DNA from: DAIDJM01 sp964250215
GTDB taxonomy: Bacteria > Pseudomonadota > Alphaproteobacteria > Acetobacterales > Acetobacteraceae
Assembly: GCA_964250215.1 (NCBI GenBank)
Contig: CAXUEX010000035.1
Location: 1-21,582 of the forward strand
DNA length: 21,582 bases
Direction: 5' to 3'
Shown: positions 1 to 8,877 of the stretch, one piece after another
Layout: each line of letters begins with the position of its first letter
Numbering within the stretch: the stretch's first letter is position 1
Made by a program: the position numbers and the translations under genes
Notes under the pieces: generated by a model
The model's database searches: none
What the model was told of the DNA's origin: nothing
Seen by the model: only the letters and a program-made list of their open reading frames with translations

Positions 1-107
1 CCTGCGGCGTTTATGGCAACGTCATCCGCATCTTGGTGCCGCTCACCGTGGAAGATGCGGTGCTGGATGAGGGCCTCGGGATGCTCGAACGCGCGCTGGC
101 CGCATGA
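1..107 (+). CDS. gabT: Class III aminotransferase, C-terminal end (4-aminobutyrate aminotransferase-like), partial
   Basis: Only the last 34 codons are in the window, read from base 3 to a TGA at 105-107. The peptide begins CGVYGNVIRILVPLT and ends in an amphipathic helix, ALAA. This matches the C-terminus of GabT-type PLP-dependent aminotransferases, where a CG-x-YGNVIR-x-L-x-PLT stretch precedes the final helix. Known family members transfer the amino group of 4-aminobutyrate to 2-oxoglutarate in the cytoplasm. The stop overlaps the next start by 4 bp (ATGA), so the two genes are probably co-transcribed. The PLP lysine lies outside the window, so another class III aminotransferase such as PuuE cannot be excluded. 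Confidence 0.65.
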   Translation, partial: CGVYGNVIRILVPLTVEDAVLDEGLGMLERALAA

Positions 108-355
108 CCGAAACCCCGCCCGACCGCCTCGCCTCCGACCCGAAGAGCCCGTATTTCGACGCCGAACTCTTGGAACGCGGCATCGGCATCCGCTTCCGCG
201 GCGTGGAGAAGACCAACGTGGAAGAATACTGCATCAGCGAAAACTGGGTCCGCGTGGCCGTCGGCAGCCGCGACCGCCATGGCAATCCGCTGACCATCAA
301 GCTGCAAGGCCCGGTGGAGGCATATTTCCGCGACCAAACCTCGCCCAGCGGCTGA
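104..355 (+). CDS. DUF3297 family protein
   Basis: This is an 83-residue soluble protein whose ATG overlaps the upstream aminotransferase stop (ATGA). It has the hallmarks of DUF3297 along nearly its whole length: an opening TPPDRLASDPKSP, the core GIGIRFRGVEKTNVEEYCIS, and then a WVRVAVG-x-RDRHGNPLTIKL segment. Family members are about 80 residues long and of unknown function, and are found mainly in proteobacteria. No signal peptide or membrane segment is visible, so it is probably cytoplasmic. Its role cannot be stated from sequence. It faces the DUF6326-like gene tail to tail with a 15-bp gap and no obvious terminator between them. Confidence 0.85.
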   Translation: MTETPPDRLASDPKSPYFDAELLERGIGIRFRGVEKTNVEEYCISENWVRVAVGSRDRHGNPLTIKLQGPVEAYFRDQTSPSG

Positions 356-370
356 CTCGACATCCTCGGT

Positions 371-793
371 TCAGGCGCGCGTTGGCCAGCGCAGCGCGTA
401 GAAAACGATCAGCAAAGTGAGAGCGATCTCGGCGAGTACGATAATCCGGTAGAACAACGGTGACCCGAGCAGCGTGAGACCTTCAATGCCGGTATAGGCG
501 AGGCCAAGAGCCACGTTCAGCCAGCGGCTTATCCGCGGGTTCAGGCCCGCGGAGAGAAAAATCATCAGCGACGGAACAGCGAGCAAAATAGCCAACCCGA
601 CGAGAACGCCGTCGGTGGCATGCCCCATCGGTCCAAGATCGCCTTTGGCCATGCTTCCGACTGTTCCCGGCGTGTACAGGCTGAAATAGTCATTGTAGAT
701 GTACAGGAACATCACGGACGCCCACAGCAACGCGAGTTTGATGCTTGTCGGCGTCTGGAAATCCTCGAGCCGTCGCCGCGCATCATTTGCCAC
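371..793 (-). CDS. DUF6326-like four-helix membrane protein
   Basis: This is a 140-residue integral membrane protein with about four hydrophobic helices, including KLALLWASVMFLYIYNDYF, DGVLVGLAILLAVPSLMIFL and a C-terminal FYRIIVLAEIALTLLIVFYA. The short N-terminal cytoplasmic part and the YIYNDYFSLY-x-PG motif after helix 1 resemble the DUF6326 family of small uncharacterised membrane proteins. I chose the GTG at 793 because GGAGGAGG lies 6-13 nt upstream. An ATG at 817 would add eight residues but would place that ribosome site inside the gene. It lies 33 bp downstream of the 827-1609 gene on the same strand and may share its transcript. The function is unknown. Confidence 0.75.
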   Translation of the reverse strand: MANDARRRLEDFQTPTSIKLALLWASVMFLYIYNDYFSLYTPGTVGSMAKGDLGPMGHATDGVLVGLAILLAVPSLMIFLSAGLNPRISRWLNVALGLAYTGIEGLTLLGSPLFYRIIVLAEIALTLLIVFYALRWPTRA

Positions 794-826
794 CGAACCC
801 TCCTCCAAACCGGCCACACGCCCTCC

Positions 827-1609
827 TCAACCCGCGCGCGGCGAAAGCGAAAGCGACTGCAACCGCCACTCCCCAGCCTCGCGCACATACCCCACCGAAA
901 ATCGCCAGTTCTGCCCCGACGCCGGCAAATACCCCGACAGCGTCAGCACCCCATCCGCATCGATCGCCGGCTTGCCCGTCAGCACCACCGGCGTGCTCTC
1001 CGCCTGCGTCAGATCCAAATTCCGGTCCGTCAACGGCTTGAACTGCGCCGCCAGCGCGTCGGCCGAAAACTGCGCCCGGAAATCCGCCGATCCAGCCGCC
1101 TGCAGCGCGCTGAAATCCTTCGCATATATCGCATCCACCATGCGCATCACCGCCACCTGCGCCAGTTGATGGCAAACCGCGTCGCTGGGCACCGCATCGC
1201 CCGTCTCCGCGCCGCCCTGCACCCGCAACGCGGCGACGCGCCACACGCCCTGCTCGCGCGTCAAATCCACCGCCGCCGGCACCGTCCAGCCCTCGCCCAG
1301 CGCCAGCGTGCCGTCCACCTCCGCCGCGTCACCGTTCACGCGCCGCCCGGTCCAGTTGGCTCGCCGGAACGATCCCAGCCGCAGCCGCGCCGCCGCCTGC
1401 GCAAACGCCGCTTCCGTCGATCCATCGCGGAACGCGCCCGAAGCCTCATCGTAAGCCGCCTGCGGCCCGCGCGCCGCCAGCGTCGCCAGAAAATGCCCGG
1501 CAGCGTCCTCGGCCCCCGGGCCGCCAGCGAACAGGAACACGGCCGTTCCCGCCACGCAGGCGGCCGCCACCGCCCCCAGGCCAACAAGCAACACCACGGA
1601 TCGACGCAT
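827..1609 (-). CDS. Membrane-anchored or secreted hypothetical protein with two NTF2-like halves
   Basis: This is a 260-residue protein with an N-terminal hydrophobic helix (about residues 4-28) acting as a signal anchor or signal peptide, so the rest is probably periplasmic. Two related halves of about 100 residues follow. Each starts with a helix containing a GHFLATL or VMRMVDAIYAKD-type segment, continues through an AQF/AQAAARL region, and ends in beta strands closing with GVWRVAAL or GEWRLQSL. This pattern is typical of small NTF2-like or DUF4864-like domains; that assignment is inference. The ATG is preceded by GGGAG with a 6-nt spacer. It probably forms a short operon with the DUF6326-like gene. 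No catalytic motif is evident. Confidence 0.7.
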   Translation of the reverse strand: MRRSVVLLVGLGAVAAACVAGTAVFLFAGGPGAEDAAGHFLATLAARGPQAAYDEASGAFRDGSTEAAFAQAAARLRLGSFRRANWTGRRVNGDAAEVDGTLALGEGWTVPAAVDLTREQGVWRVAALRVQGGAETGDAVPSDAVCHQLAQVAVMRMVDAIYAKDFSALQAAGSADFRAQFSADALAAQFKPLTDRNLDLTQAESTPVVLTGKPAIDADGVLTLSGYLPASGQNWRFSVGYVREAGEWRLQSLSLSPRAG

Positions 1610-1680
1610 GGAAAGCTCCCGCCAGCATAACCCCGATCCTACACGCCTGCGCCATCGCGAACGAGTGCGTCATCCGCATC

Positions 1681-1710
1681 GATCCTCCCGCGCAAAGCGA
1701 GGCGAGGATC
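1681..1710. repeat. Inverted repeat upstream of the 827-1609 gene
   Basis: The seven-base arms GATCCTC (1681-1687) and GAGGATC (1704-1710) are perfectly complementary, with a shorter inner pair CGC/GCG around GCAAA. The element lies about 75 bp upstream of the 827-1609 start and downstream of the OPT terminator. It has no T-tract, so it may be an operator or a dispersed palindromic element rather than a terminator. Confidence 0.5.
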
Positions 1711-1730
1711 GGCTATGTCGTGGCGATCGC

Positions 1731-1761
1731 AAAACAAAGATCACCTCGCTCGCAAGGGTGA
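1731..1761 (-). terminator. Intrinsic terminator of the OPT transporter gene
   Basis: Read on the minus strand after the OPT stop, the arm TCACCCTTGC pairs with GCGAGGTGA (one C bulge, one G-T wobble). It is followed at once by TCTTTGTTTT. The stem plus T-rich run 36-66 nt past the stop fits a rho-independent terminator. It separates the OPT gene from the next minus-strand gene. Confidence 0.6.
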
Positions 1762-1796
1762 GGCGCGGGCCGGCTGCGTTCCGCAATGCATCGGGC

Positions 1797-3767
1797 TCAC
1801 CTTGTCTTGAGTACCCGACGTGCAAACCACACCGCCACCGCCGCAAATGCCGCCAAGCTCAGCCATTGCGCCGCGGTCTCGAAACCGTCGGGCACGATCT
1901 GCAGCGGCGCCTGGCTGCCGCTGGCGCCGATGATGCCGGCCATCGCAACACCCACAAGGCTTTCGCCGACGATGAAGCCGCTGGCGATCAGCACGCCGCG
2001 GCGGTCGGCACGTTCGGCGTCGGCGCGGCCGCGCAGGCGGCGGGAGATGATCCAGCCTACCGTGGCGCCGATCGCCAGCGTGACGCCGACCGTGGGTGGC
2101 AGATAAAGGCCAATGCCAACCGCGAGCACGGGCAGGCGGTATGCACCGCCCATGCGCTTCAGCAACGTATCCACCAGGATCATCGCGACGCTGAGTGCGG
2201 CGCCGATATAGATGAATGTCCATTGCAGCGTGCCGCCCAATATGCCGGCCGCGATCTTGGCCATCAGCGTGGCTTGCGGCGCGGGCAGCGCGTTGGCGGG
2301 GTTCATGCCGGCGTGCGGCAGCGCGTCGGGGAAGCCGTAGGCCTGATATAGCAAATCCAGGATCGGCGGGATCACCAGCGCGCCGGCGACGCAGCCGATA
2401 AGCAGCGCCACCTGCTGCCGCCACGGCGTGGCGCCGACGAGCTGGCCGGTTTTCAGATCCTGCAGGTTGTTGTTGGATATCGAAGCGGTGGCGAGCACGG
2501 CGGTGACGGTGAACAGCACGAAGCCTTTCGCGGCCTGCTGGCCGGCCTGGCCGCCTTGCGCGCCGAACAGCGCGATGATGCCGAGCAGCAACAATCCGGC
2601 GGCGATCGTGGCCAGGATGCCGATGCCGGAGATGGGGCTGGAGGAGGAGCCGACGAGCCCAGCCATGTAGCCGCAGGCGGCGGCAACAAGGAAGCCGAAC
2701 AGCGCCGCGAACACCGTGCCGCCGAGCACCAGCAGCAGCACCGGGGCACCCGAGAAAGTGGCGGCGCCGGCAACGAACCACCATAGCAACAGCGCGAGCC
2801 CGATGCAGGACGCGGCGAAGATGCCGATCACGGCGCGGTAATCCAGATCCTGCTCGGTGCGCGCCACGGTTTCGCGCGAGAGCCCGGCCTGGCCGATGGC
2901 CGAGCGGATGCCGGCCAGGGTGGGGCCGGCGAGGCCGAGCAGCGACCAGATGGCGGCGATGCCGATGACGCCGGCGCCGATGAAGCGGACTTTCTGGGCC
3001 CAGAGCGTGGTGGCGTAGGCGGCGATGTCGGCGCCCGGCGGCGCGGGGTGCAGCGTGGTGAGAATTGGCACCGCAACGCCCCAGGAAAGCACGGCGCCCA
3101 GCAGCATCGCGAGGCCGGCCTGGATGCCGATCAGGTAGCCGGCGCCGAGCAGCGCGAGCGAGAAGCCGGTGGAGAGGCGGAAGATGGCGCTGCCGGCCGA
3201 CGTCCATAGGCTGATGCCGTCGGTGAGGATGTGCAGGCCGGCGGCGGCGAAGCTGAACACCGCCGCGACGATGCCGCCGGCGGCAATGTCGGCCGCACCC
3301 GGCTCGCCCGGCACGGCGGTGCCGGCGCCGACGCGCAGGATCTCGGCGGCGGCGACGCCCTCGGGGTAAGGCAGGCCGCTATCCACCACCATGGCGCGCC
3401 GCAGCGGGATGGTGAACAGCACGCCCAGCACACCGCCGGCGAGGCATACCAGCGCGCCCTGCCAATACGGGAAGCCATGCCAGAGCCCGACCATGACGAG
3501 CGCCGGCATCACCATGATGATGGAACTCAGCGTGCCGGCGGCCGAGGCTTCGGTCTGGACGATGTTGTTTTCCAGGATGGAGGCGCCGCCGGCCAGGCGC
3601 AGCACGGCCATGGAGATGACGGCGGCCGGGATGGAGCTGGCGAAAGTGAGGCCGATTTTCAGGCCGAGATAGACATTGGCGGCCGTGAACAAGACCGTAA
3701 TCGCGGCACCGAGCGCCAGCCCGCGCAGCGTGAGCTCCGGCAGATGTTCCTGAACTTCGTCGCGCAC
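1797..3767 (-). CDS. OPT family oligopeptide transporter
   Basis: This is a 656-residue polytopic inner-membrane protein with about 14-16 hydrophobic helices. The N-terminus carries the prokaryotic OPT signature: ELTLRGLALGA, then AANVYLGLKIGLTFASSIPAA, then ENNIVQTEASAAGTLSS. Further on are GSSSSPISGIGI and SNNNLQDLKTGQLVGATP, also typical of the family. Characterised OPT proteins carry small peptides or metal-chelate complexes (the YSL branch) with the proton gradient; the substrate here cannot be told from sequence. The start is a GTG at 3765-3767 with GGGGG 8-12 nt upstream. It is divergent from the NHL-repeat gene across a gap holding a CRP-like site at 3904-3919, so regulation by a CRP-type protein is possible. 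Confidence 0.92.
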   Translation of the reverse strand: MRDEVQEHLPELTLRGLALGAAITVLFTAANVYLGLKIGLTFASSIPAAVISMAVLRLAGGASILENNIVQTEASAAGTLSSIIMVMPALVMVGLWHGFPYWQGALVCLAGGVLGVLFTIPLRRAMVVDSGLPYPEGVAAAEILRVGAGTAVPGEPGAADIAAGGIVAAVFSFAAAGLHILTDGISLWTSAGSAIFRLSTGFSLALLGAGYLIGIQAGLAMLLGAVLSWGVAVPILTTLHPAPPGADIAAYATTLWAQKVRFIGAGVIGIAAIWSLLGLAGPTLAGIRSAIGQAGLSRETVARTEQDLDYRAVIGIFAASCIGLALLLWWFVAGAATFSGAPVLLLVLGGTVFAALFGFLVAAACGYMAGLVGSSSSPISGIGILATIAAGLLLLGIIALFGAQGGQAGQQAAKGFVLFTVTAVLATASISNNNLQDLKTGQLVGATPWRQQVALLIGCVAGALVIPPILDLLYQAYGFPDALPHAGMNPANALPAPQATLMAKIAAGILGGTLQWTFIYIGAALSVAMILVDTLLKRMGGAYRLPVLAVGIGLYLPPTVGVTLAIGATVGWIISRRLRGRADAERADRRGVLIASGFIVGESLVGVAMAGIIGASGSQAPLQIVPDGFETAAQWLSLAAFAAVAVWFARRVLKTR

Positions 3768-3903
3768 GCGCGTTCCCCCGCTTTCCTACCCTCCTAGCGG
3801 GCCGGAGCGCGCCGCCCAAGGCCGGCGGCGCGCCTTGCGGCCAAGCGAGGGGAAGAGCGGCGCCCGCAGCCTCCTGCCGGCTGCTCTGAACTCGCCGAGG
3901 CGG

Positions 3904-3919
3904 TGTGATGGGAATCACA
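3904..3919. promoter_or_regulatory. Perfect CRP-type operator
   Basis: TGTGATGGGAATCACA is a complete TGTGA-N6-TCACA palindrome, the consensus bound by the cAMP receptor protein in enterobacteria. It lies in the 227-bp divergent gap, 76 nt before the NHL-protein start and about 137 nt before the OPT start. Alphaproteobacteria carry many CRP/FNR-family regulators, and which one would bind here is unknown. Confidence 0.5.
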
Positions 3920-3994
3920 GCCTGCTGGCCTTGTGGGCCGTAGAACCTGTGGCACCGCGCCGACACGGTTCGGCATCATCCAGGAGCAAAACCC

Positions 3995-4921
3995 ATGCGT
4001 GCCATTCTTCTCGCCTCCCTCGCTCTCGCCGCCGCCGCGCTGGCGCCGATGGCACAGGCGCAACCCGCCCGGCAGGCCATCGCGCGCTCGGAAACCGATC
4101 GGCCCGCCGCGCTGGCGCGCTCGCCGCTGGAAACCCTGCTGCGCACGCCGCACGCTCCCACCCATGCCACGCTGAACGGGCCCTACGGCCTGGCCGTTGA
4201 CGCAACGGGCAAGCTGTATGTGGCCAACGTGTTCGGCAACGTCACGATCTACGATGTGCAGCACAAGCTGGTTGGCAGCATCGGCAGCGGCCTCGCCTTT
4301 CCCGCCGCGGTTCAGGTGGCGTACAACGGCACGATCTACGTCGCCAACAACGGCAACAACACGATTTCGGTGTATGACACGGCGCTGAATCAGATCGGCA
4401 CGATGACCGACGGCACGCAGGCGAACCCGACGGGCCTGGAACTCGCCGAGGACGGCAGCCTGTGGATGCTGGACGCCGCGGGCGGGCTGCACGAATTTGT
4501 CAACGGTCAGCCGGCCGGCACGATCGCGCTGGGTGCCACCGCGGTTGGGCCCTGGGGATCGAACATCACCGTGTGGGGCGCGTCGGACGGCAATGGCGGC
4601 TACACGGAATCCTATCAGAACCTCGCCGACGCGCTGCACAACGGCGCCTATTTCCCGTCCTTCTTCTTGCAAGCCCGGCGTGCCGGCGGCATCGCCGAGG
4701 ACAATCTGGGCCAGCAATATATCACCGATATCGACAACAATGTGGTGGTCATCGTGGACACCACGGGCTTCAACTACATCAGCACTTTCGCGGTTTCTGC
4801 CGGCAGCACCGGCATTGCCGTGGATAGCGTGCATCACCGGATCTATGTCTCGAACCCGTCGGCGAACACGGTGACAATCTATTCCGCCAGCACGCACAGT
4901 GTGATCGGCACCATCCACTGA
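3995..4921 (+). CDS. Secreted NHL-repeat beta-propeller protein
   Basis: This is a 308-residue protein with a clear Sec signal peptide: MRAILLA, a hydrophobic core, then cleavage near AQA-Q at about residue 23. After a linker of about 40 residues come beta-propeller repeats of NHL/YVTN type, recognisable as GPYGLAVDATGKLYVANV, AYNGTIYVANNGNNTISVYD, TGLELAEDGSLWMLD, GIAEDNLGQQYITDID and TGIAVDSVHHRIYVSNPSANTV. Such propellers mostly bind ligands or proteins in the periplasm or outside the cell. No catalytic residues stand out, so it should not be called an enzyme. AGGAG sits 8 nt before the ATG. The gene is monocistronic, ending in a double hairpin, and is divergent from the OPT transporter, which may mean shared control. 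Confidence 0.8.
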   Translation: MRAILLASLALAAAALAPMAQAQPARQAIARSETDRPAALARSPLETLLRTPHAPTHATLNGPYGLAVDATGKLYVANVFGNVTIYDVQHKLVGSIGSGLAFPAAVQVAYNGTIYVANNGNNTISVYDTALNQIGTMTDGTQANPTGLELAEDGSLWMLDAAGGLHEFVNGQPAGTIALGATAVGPWGSNITVWGASDGNGGYTESYQNLADALHNGAYFPSFFLQARRAGGIAEDNLGQQYITDIDNNVVVIVDTTGFNYISTFAVSAGSTGIAVDSVHHRIYVSNPSANTVTIYSASTHSVIGTIH

Positions 4922-4956
4922 TCCGGGCGAGCGGGCAGGGCGCAAGCCAGCGCCGT

Positions 4957-5013
4957 GGGCCAGGGAGAACCGACGCAACCTGGCCCGCGGTTGGGGGCGG
5001 AGCCGCCCCAACC
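4957..5013. terminator. Double hairpin between convergent genes
   Basis: There are two successive inverted repeats. GGGCCAGG (4957-4964) pairs with CCTGGCCC (4979-4986). GGTTGGGGGCGG (4989-5000) pairs with CCGCCCCAACC (5003-5013), with one bulged G. They sit between the NHL gene (+) and the small membrane protein gene (-), so they could stop transcription from both sides. No long T-tract follows. Confidence 0.5.
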
Positions 5014-5030
5014 CTGCCAGGCCGCATCCG

Positions 5031-5237
5031 CTAAGGCGCGCGCTTTTCCAGCTTGTTGTTGCGGTAGGTCTGGCGTTGCGCCATGTCCACCGTCCAGGAA
5101 TGGCGGGTGCCGCGCCAGCGCCAGTAGCGGATCTTGTCGGCGAAGAAGAGGTAGAAGCTGGCGATCCACATCGTCAGAGCCATGCCGACGAACAGCCAGA
5201 CTTTGTGCAGTCCGGCCCAGAGAAGGAGTGTGCTCAT
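5031..5237 (-). CDS. Small single-helix membrane protein, hypothetical
   Basis: This is a 68-residue protein with one strong transmembrane helix at about residues 12-33 (VWLFVGMALTMWIASFYLFF). A very basic, tryptophan-rich tail follows (DKIRYWRWRGTRHSW, ending NNKLEKRAP), which would place the tail in the cytoplasm. I chose the ATG at 5237 because it starts the compositionally normal membrane protein; the frame stays open upstream to 5420, but that part is arginine/asparagine-rich and unlike coding sequence. GGGGCAG lies 6 nt upstream as a weak ribosome site. I do not recognise a named family. It is head to head with the cold-shock gene, separated by 215 bp. Confidence 0.6.
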   Translation of the reverse strand: MSTLLLWAGLHKVWLFVGMALTMWIASFYLFFADKIRYWRWRGTRHSWTVDMAQRQTYRNNKLEKRAP

Positions 5238-5452
5238 TTGCGCTGCCCCGATTTCGGCTGCCCGATTTCCACAGTCCCGAGTGCTGCCGCAGTGTAGCGC
5301 GGAACGGCCCGGATTGCGATTGCGTTTGGCACCGCGCCGGCAATTGCGACAGTTTCGTTGCGGTAGCTCTGGAAGGGAGTTAGCGTTGTCAGTTGTGCGC
5401 GAACGGGACGCTGCGGCCAAGACGGCGCCCGGGGGAGAACGGAGGAGCGCCT

Positions 5453-5662
5453 ATGACAAAGGGCACGGTAAAGTGGTTCAACCCCACAAAGGGGTATGGC
5501 TTCATCGCACCGGAGAGCGGCGGCAAGGATGTGTTCGTGCACATCAGCGCGGTGCAGAAAGCCGGGCTGCGCAACCTGAACGAAGGCCAGATCGTGGGCT
5601 TCGAGGTGGAGCAGCAGCAGAACGGGCGGGCGGCGGCAGTGAATTTGTCGCACCCCGAGTAG
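5453..5662 (+). CDS. CspA-family cold-shock protein
   Basis: This 69-residue cold-shock domain protein is the full length of the family. It begins MTKGTVKWFNPTKGYGFI and carries RNP1 KGYGFI (residues 13-18) and RNP2 VFVHI (27-31), the aromatic and basic residues that stack on single-stranded RNA or DNA. CspA proteins act as RNA chaperones, and some copies are cold induced while others are constitutive. The ATG at 5453 has GGAGG 7 nt upstream; an upstream in-frame ATG at 5393 lacks support. The 5' region is long enough for an untranslated leader, but I could not identify a cold-box element. The next gene starts 40 bp downstream. Confidence 0.95.
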   Translation: MTKGTVKWFNPTKGYGFIAPESGGKDVFVHISAVQKAGLRNLNEGQIVGFEVEQQQNGRAAAVNLSHPE

Positions 5663-5677
5663 GGCGGCCGGGCTCGT

Positions 5678-5695
5678 CTCCGGCCGGCGCCGGAG
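5678..5695 (+). promoter_or_regulatory. Hairpin covering the ribosome site of the methyltransferase gene
   Basis: CTCCGGC (5678-5684) and GCCGGAG (5689-5695) are perfect complements around a CGGC loop. The 3' arm contains GGAG of the GGAGG ribosome site (5692-5696) that serves the ATG at 5703. If folded in the mRNA it would limit translation initiation. There is no T-tract, so it is less likely to be a terminator. Confidence 0.45.
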
Positions 5696-5702
5696 GTGGG
5701 CG

Positions 5703-6326
5703 ATGAGCGCTCTGGATGCGGAGGCGATACGGCAGGCCTATCGCCGCTGGGCCGGGATTTACGATGCGTCGTTCGGCGCAGTCTCCTGGCCGGCGCGGCG
5801 GCGGACCGTGGCGGCGATCAACGCGCTGCCGGGCAAGCGCATCGTGGAACTGGGCGTGGGCACCGGCTTGGCGTTGCCGCTGTATGCGCCGGAGAAGCGG
5901 GTGACCGGCGTGGACCTCTCGAACGATATGCTGGAGGTGGCGCGCGGGCGGGTGGCGCGGCACGAGCTGCGGTGCGTGGAGGCGCTGCTGGAACGCGACG
6001 CCGAGGCGACCGGGCTGCCGGAGGCGGGGTTCGACGTGGCGGTGGCGATGTTCGTGGCTTCCGTGGTGCCGTCGCCGATGCGGCTGATGGCGGAGATGCG
6101 GCGGCTGGTGCGGCCGGGCGGGGCGATCTTCGTGATCAATCACTTTTCCGCCGCCGGCGGTCCGCGGCTGGCGGTGGAGCGGGCAATGGCGCCGTTCGGC
6201 CGGTCGCTTGGCTGGCATCCGGATTTTCCGTTCGACCGGCTGCTGGGGCCGGAGGATTTGGCCGCTGCGCGGCGGAAATCGATGCCGCCGGGGGGCCTGT
6301 TCACGCTCGTGGAGCTAAATCGGTAG
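5703..6326 (+). CDS. pmtA: Class I SAM-dependent methyltransferase, PmtA-like phosphatidylethanolamine N-methyltransferase
   Basis: This 207-residue protein has a single Rossmann-like SAM domain. Motif I is IVELGVGTG (residues 47-55), the acidic ribose-binding motif is GVDLS (69-73), then come DVAVAMFVASVVPSP and GGAIFVINHF. The opening AYRRWAGIYDASFG and the NHF motif are typical of Rhodobacter-type PmtA enzymes. These methylate phosphatidylethanolamine stepwise towards phosphatidylcholine at the membrane face. The related UbiE-type methyltransferases are the main alternative. The ATG has GGAGG 6 nt upstream, buried in a hairpin. It lies 40 bp after the cold-shock gene on the same strand. 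Confidence 0.7.
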   Translation: MSALDAEAIRQAYRRWAGIYDASFGAVSWPARRRTVAAINALPGKRIVELGVGTGLALPLYAPEKRVTGVDLSNDMLEVARGRVARHELRCVEALLERDAEATGLPEAGFDVAVAMFVASVVPSPMRLMAEMRRLVRPGGAIFVINHFSAAGGPRLAVERAMAPFGRSLGWHPDFPFDRLLGPEDLAAARRKSMPPGGLFTLVELNR

Positions 6327-6422
6327 GCTCACGGCGCCTCGCCGTTGCTGCACTGCACCTTGATATGTGGGCGGCGCTCCGATATCCGGGGCCCACCCCA
6401 ATTCTCCGCGTGGAAACAGACG

Positions 6423-7265
6423 ATGCACGCTCTCGCCCGGTTGCGGGCTGCCCTTGCCGGTGCGCTGGCCCTGATGCCGCTGGCTGCCGTCGCCGATCCC
6501 GTGGTGATGGTGCCGCGGCCCTGGCAGATGGACATGCAGACCGCGCACAGCCCGGTGGAGCGGCAGATCCAGTGGCTGAACGACGGCGTGACGGTGATTA
6601 TCGTGGCGATCACCGTGTTCGTGGGGCTGCTGCTGGCCTATGTGCTTTGGCGCTACAACCACAAGCGCCACCCGGTGCCAGGGACGGTGAGCCACAATTC
6701 CACGCTAGAGGCGGCGTGGACGGTGCTGCCGGTGCTGATTTTGGTGGGCATCGCGATCCCGAGCTTCCGGCTGGTGTATTTCGAGGACCGGGTGCGCGAC
6801 GCGGACATGACGATCAAGGTGACCGGGCACCAGTGGTACTGGCATTACGACTACCCGGATTCGGGCGGTGTGAAGTTCGACAGCTACGTGGTGCCGGACG
6901 ACCAGTTGAAGCCTGGGCAGTTGCGGCATCTGGCGGTTGACAATCAGCTGGTGCTGCCGGTGGGCAAGAACATACGTATCCTCACCACCAGCGCCGACGT
7001 GATCCATAGCTTCTTCATCCCTTCATTGGGTGTGCAGCGCTATGCGATTCCGGGGCGGACCATCGAGACCTGGGTAAAAATCGACGCGCCCGGCGATTAT
7101 TACGGTGAATGCAACCAGATTTGCGGCATGAACCACAGCATGATGCCGATCAGCATCCATGCGGTGAGCCCGGAAGATTTCAAGGCGTGGACGGCGCACG
7201 CGAAAACCGAAGAATCGAGCAACGCGGGCGGCGCGAGCCGCTTTGCCTTGGCCACGGAGCGCTGA
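6423..7265 (+). CDS. coxB: Cytochrome c oxidase subunit II
   Basis: This 280-residue subunit (also called ctaC) carries the binuclear CuA centre that takes electrons from cytochrome c. It has a signal peptide (residues 1-24), two transmembrane helices (about 55-76 and 99-117), a WYW-containing strand (HQWYWHYDYP, 136-145) and a periplasmic cupredoxin domain. The CuA ligands are all present: H195 in ADVIHS, then C230, C234, H238 and M241 in GECNQICGMNHSMM. The residue between the cysteines is Q232 where many homologues have E; that residue binds copper through its backbone carbonyl, so Q should work. The ATG at 6423 is chosen because the signal peptide starts there. It opens the cox cluster and lies one base before ctaD. 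Confidence 0.97.
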   Translation: MHALARLRAALAGALALMPLAAVADPVVMVPRPWQMDMQTAHSPVERQIQWLNDGVTVIIVAITVFVGLLLAYVLWRYNHKRHPVPGTVSHNSTLEAAWTVLPVLILVGIAIPSFRLVYFEDRVRDADMTIKVTGHQWYWHYDYPDSGGVKFDSYVVPDDQLKPGQLRHLAVDNQLVLPVGKNIRILTTSADVIHSFFIPSLGVQRYAIPGRTIETWVKIDAPGDYYGECNQICGMNHSMMPISIHAVSPEDFKAWTAHAKTEESSNAGGASRFALATER

Positions 7266-7266
7266 G

Positions 7267-8876
<1,610 letters not shown>

Positions 8877-8877
<1 letters not shown>

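Noticed and set aside
620..1630. 336-codon plus-strand frame opposite the DUF6326-like and duplicated-domain genes
   Set aside because: Extremely Arg/Pro/His-rich with no motif; both minus-strand genes have good ribosome sites and membrane segments.
1741..3207. 488-codon minus-strand frame within the OPT gene in another reading frame
   Set aside because: Arg/His-rich frame-shifted translation of the transporter; the OPT frame is continuous and full length.
3794..5011. 405-codon open frame on the minus strand opposite the NHL-repeat gene
   Set aside because: It is rich in Arg, Gly and Ala with no domain or signal, and covers a gene with a clear signal peptide, ribosome site and propeller repeats. 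High GC content makes long antisense frames common.
5358..5386. TTGCGG-N17-TAGCGT as a promoter for the cold-shock gene
   Set aside because: The spacing is right, but the -10 match is poor and such partial matches are frequent; not enough to list.
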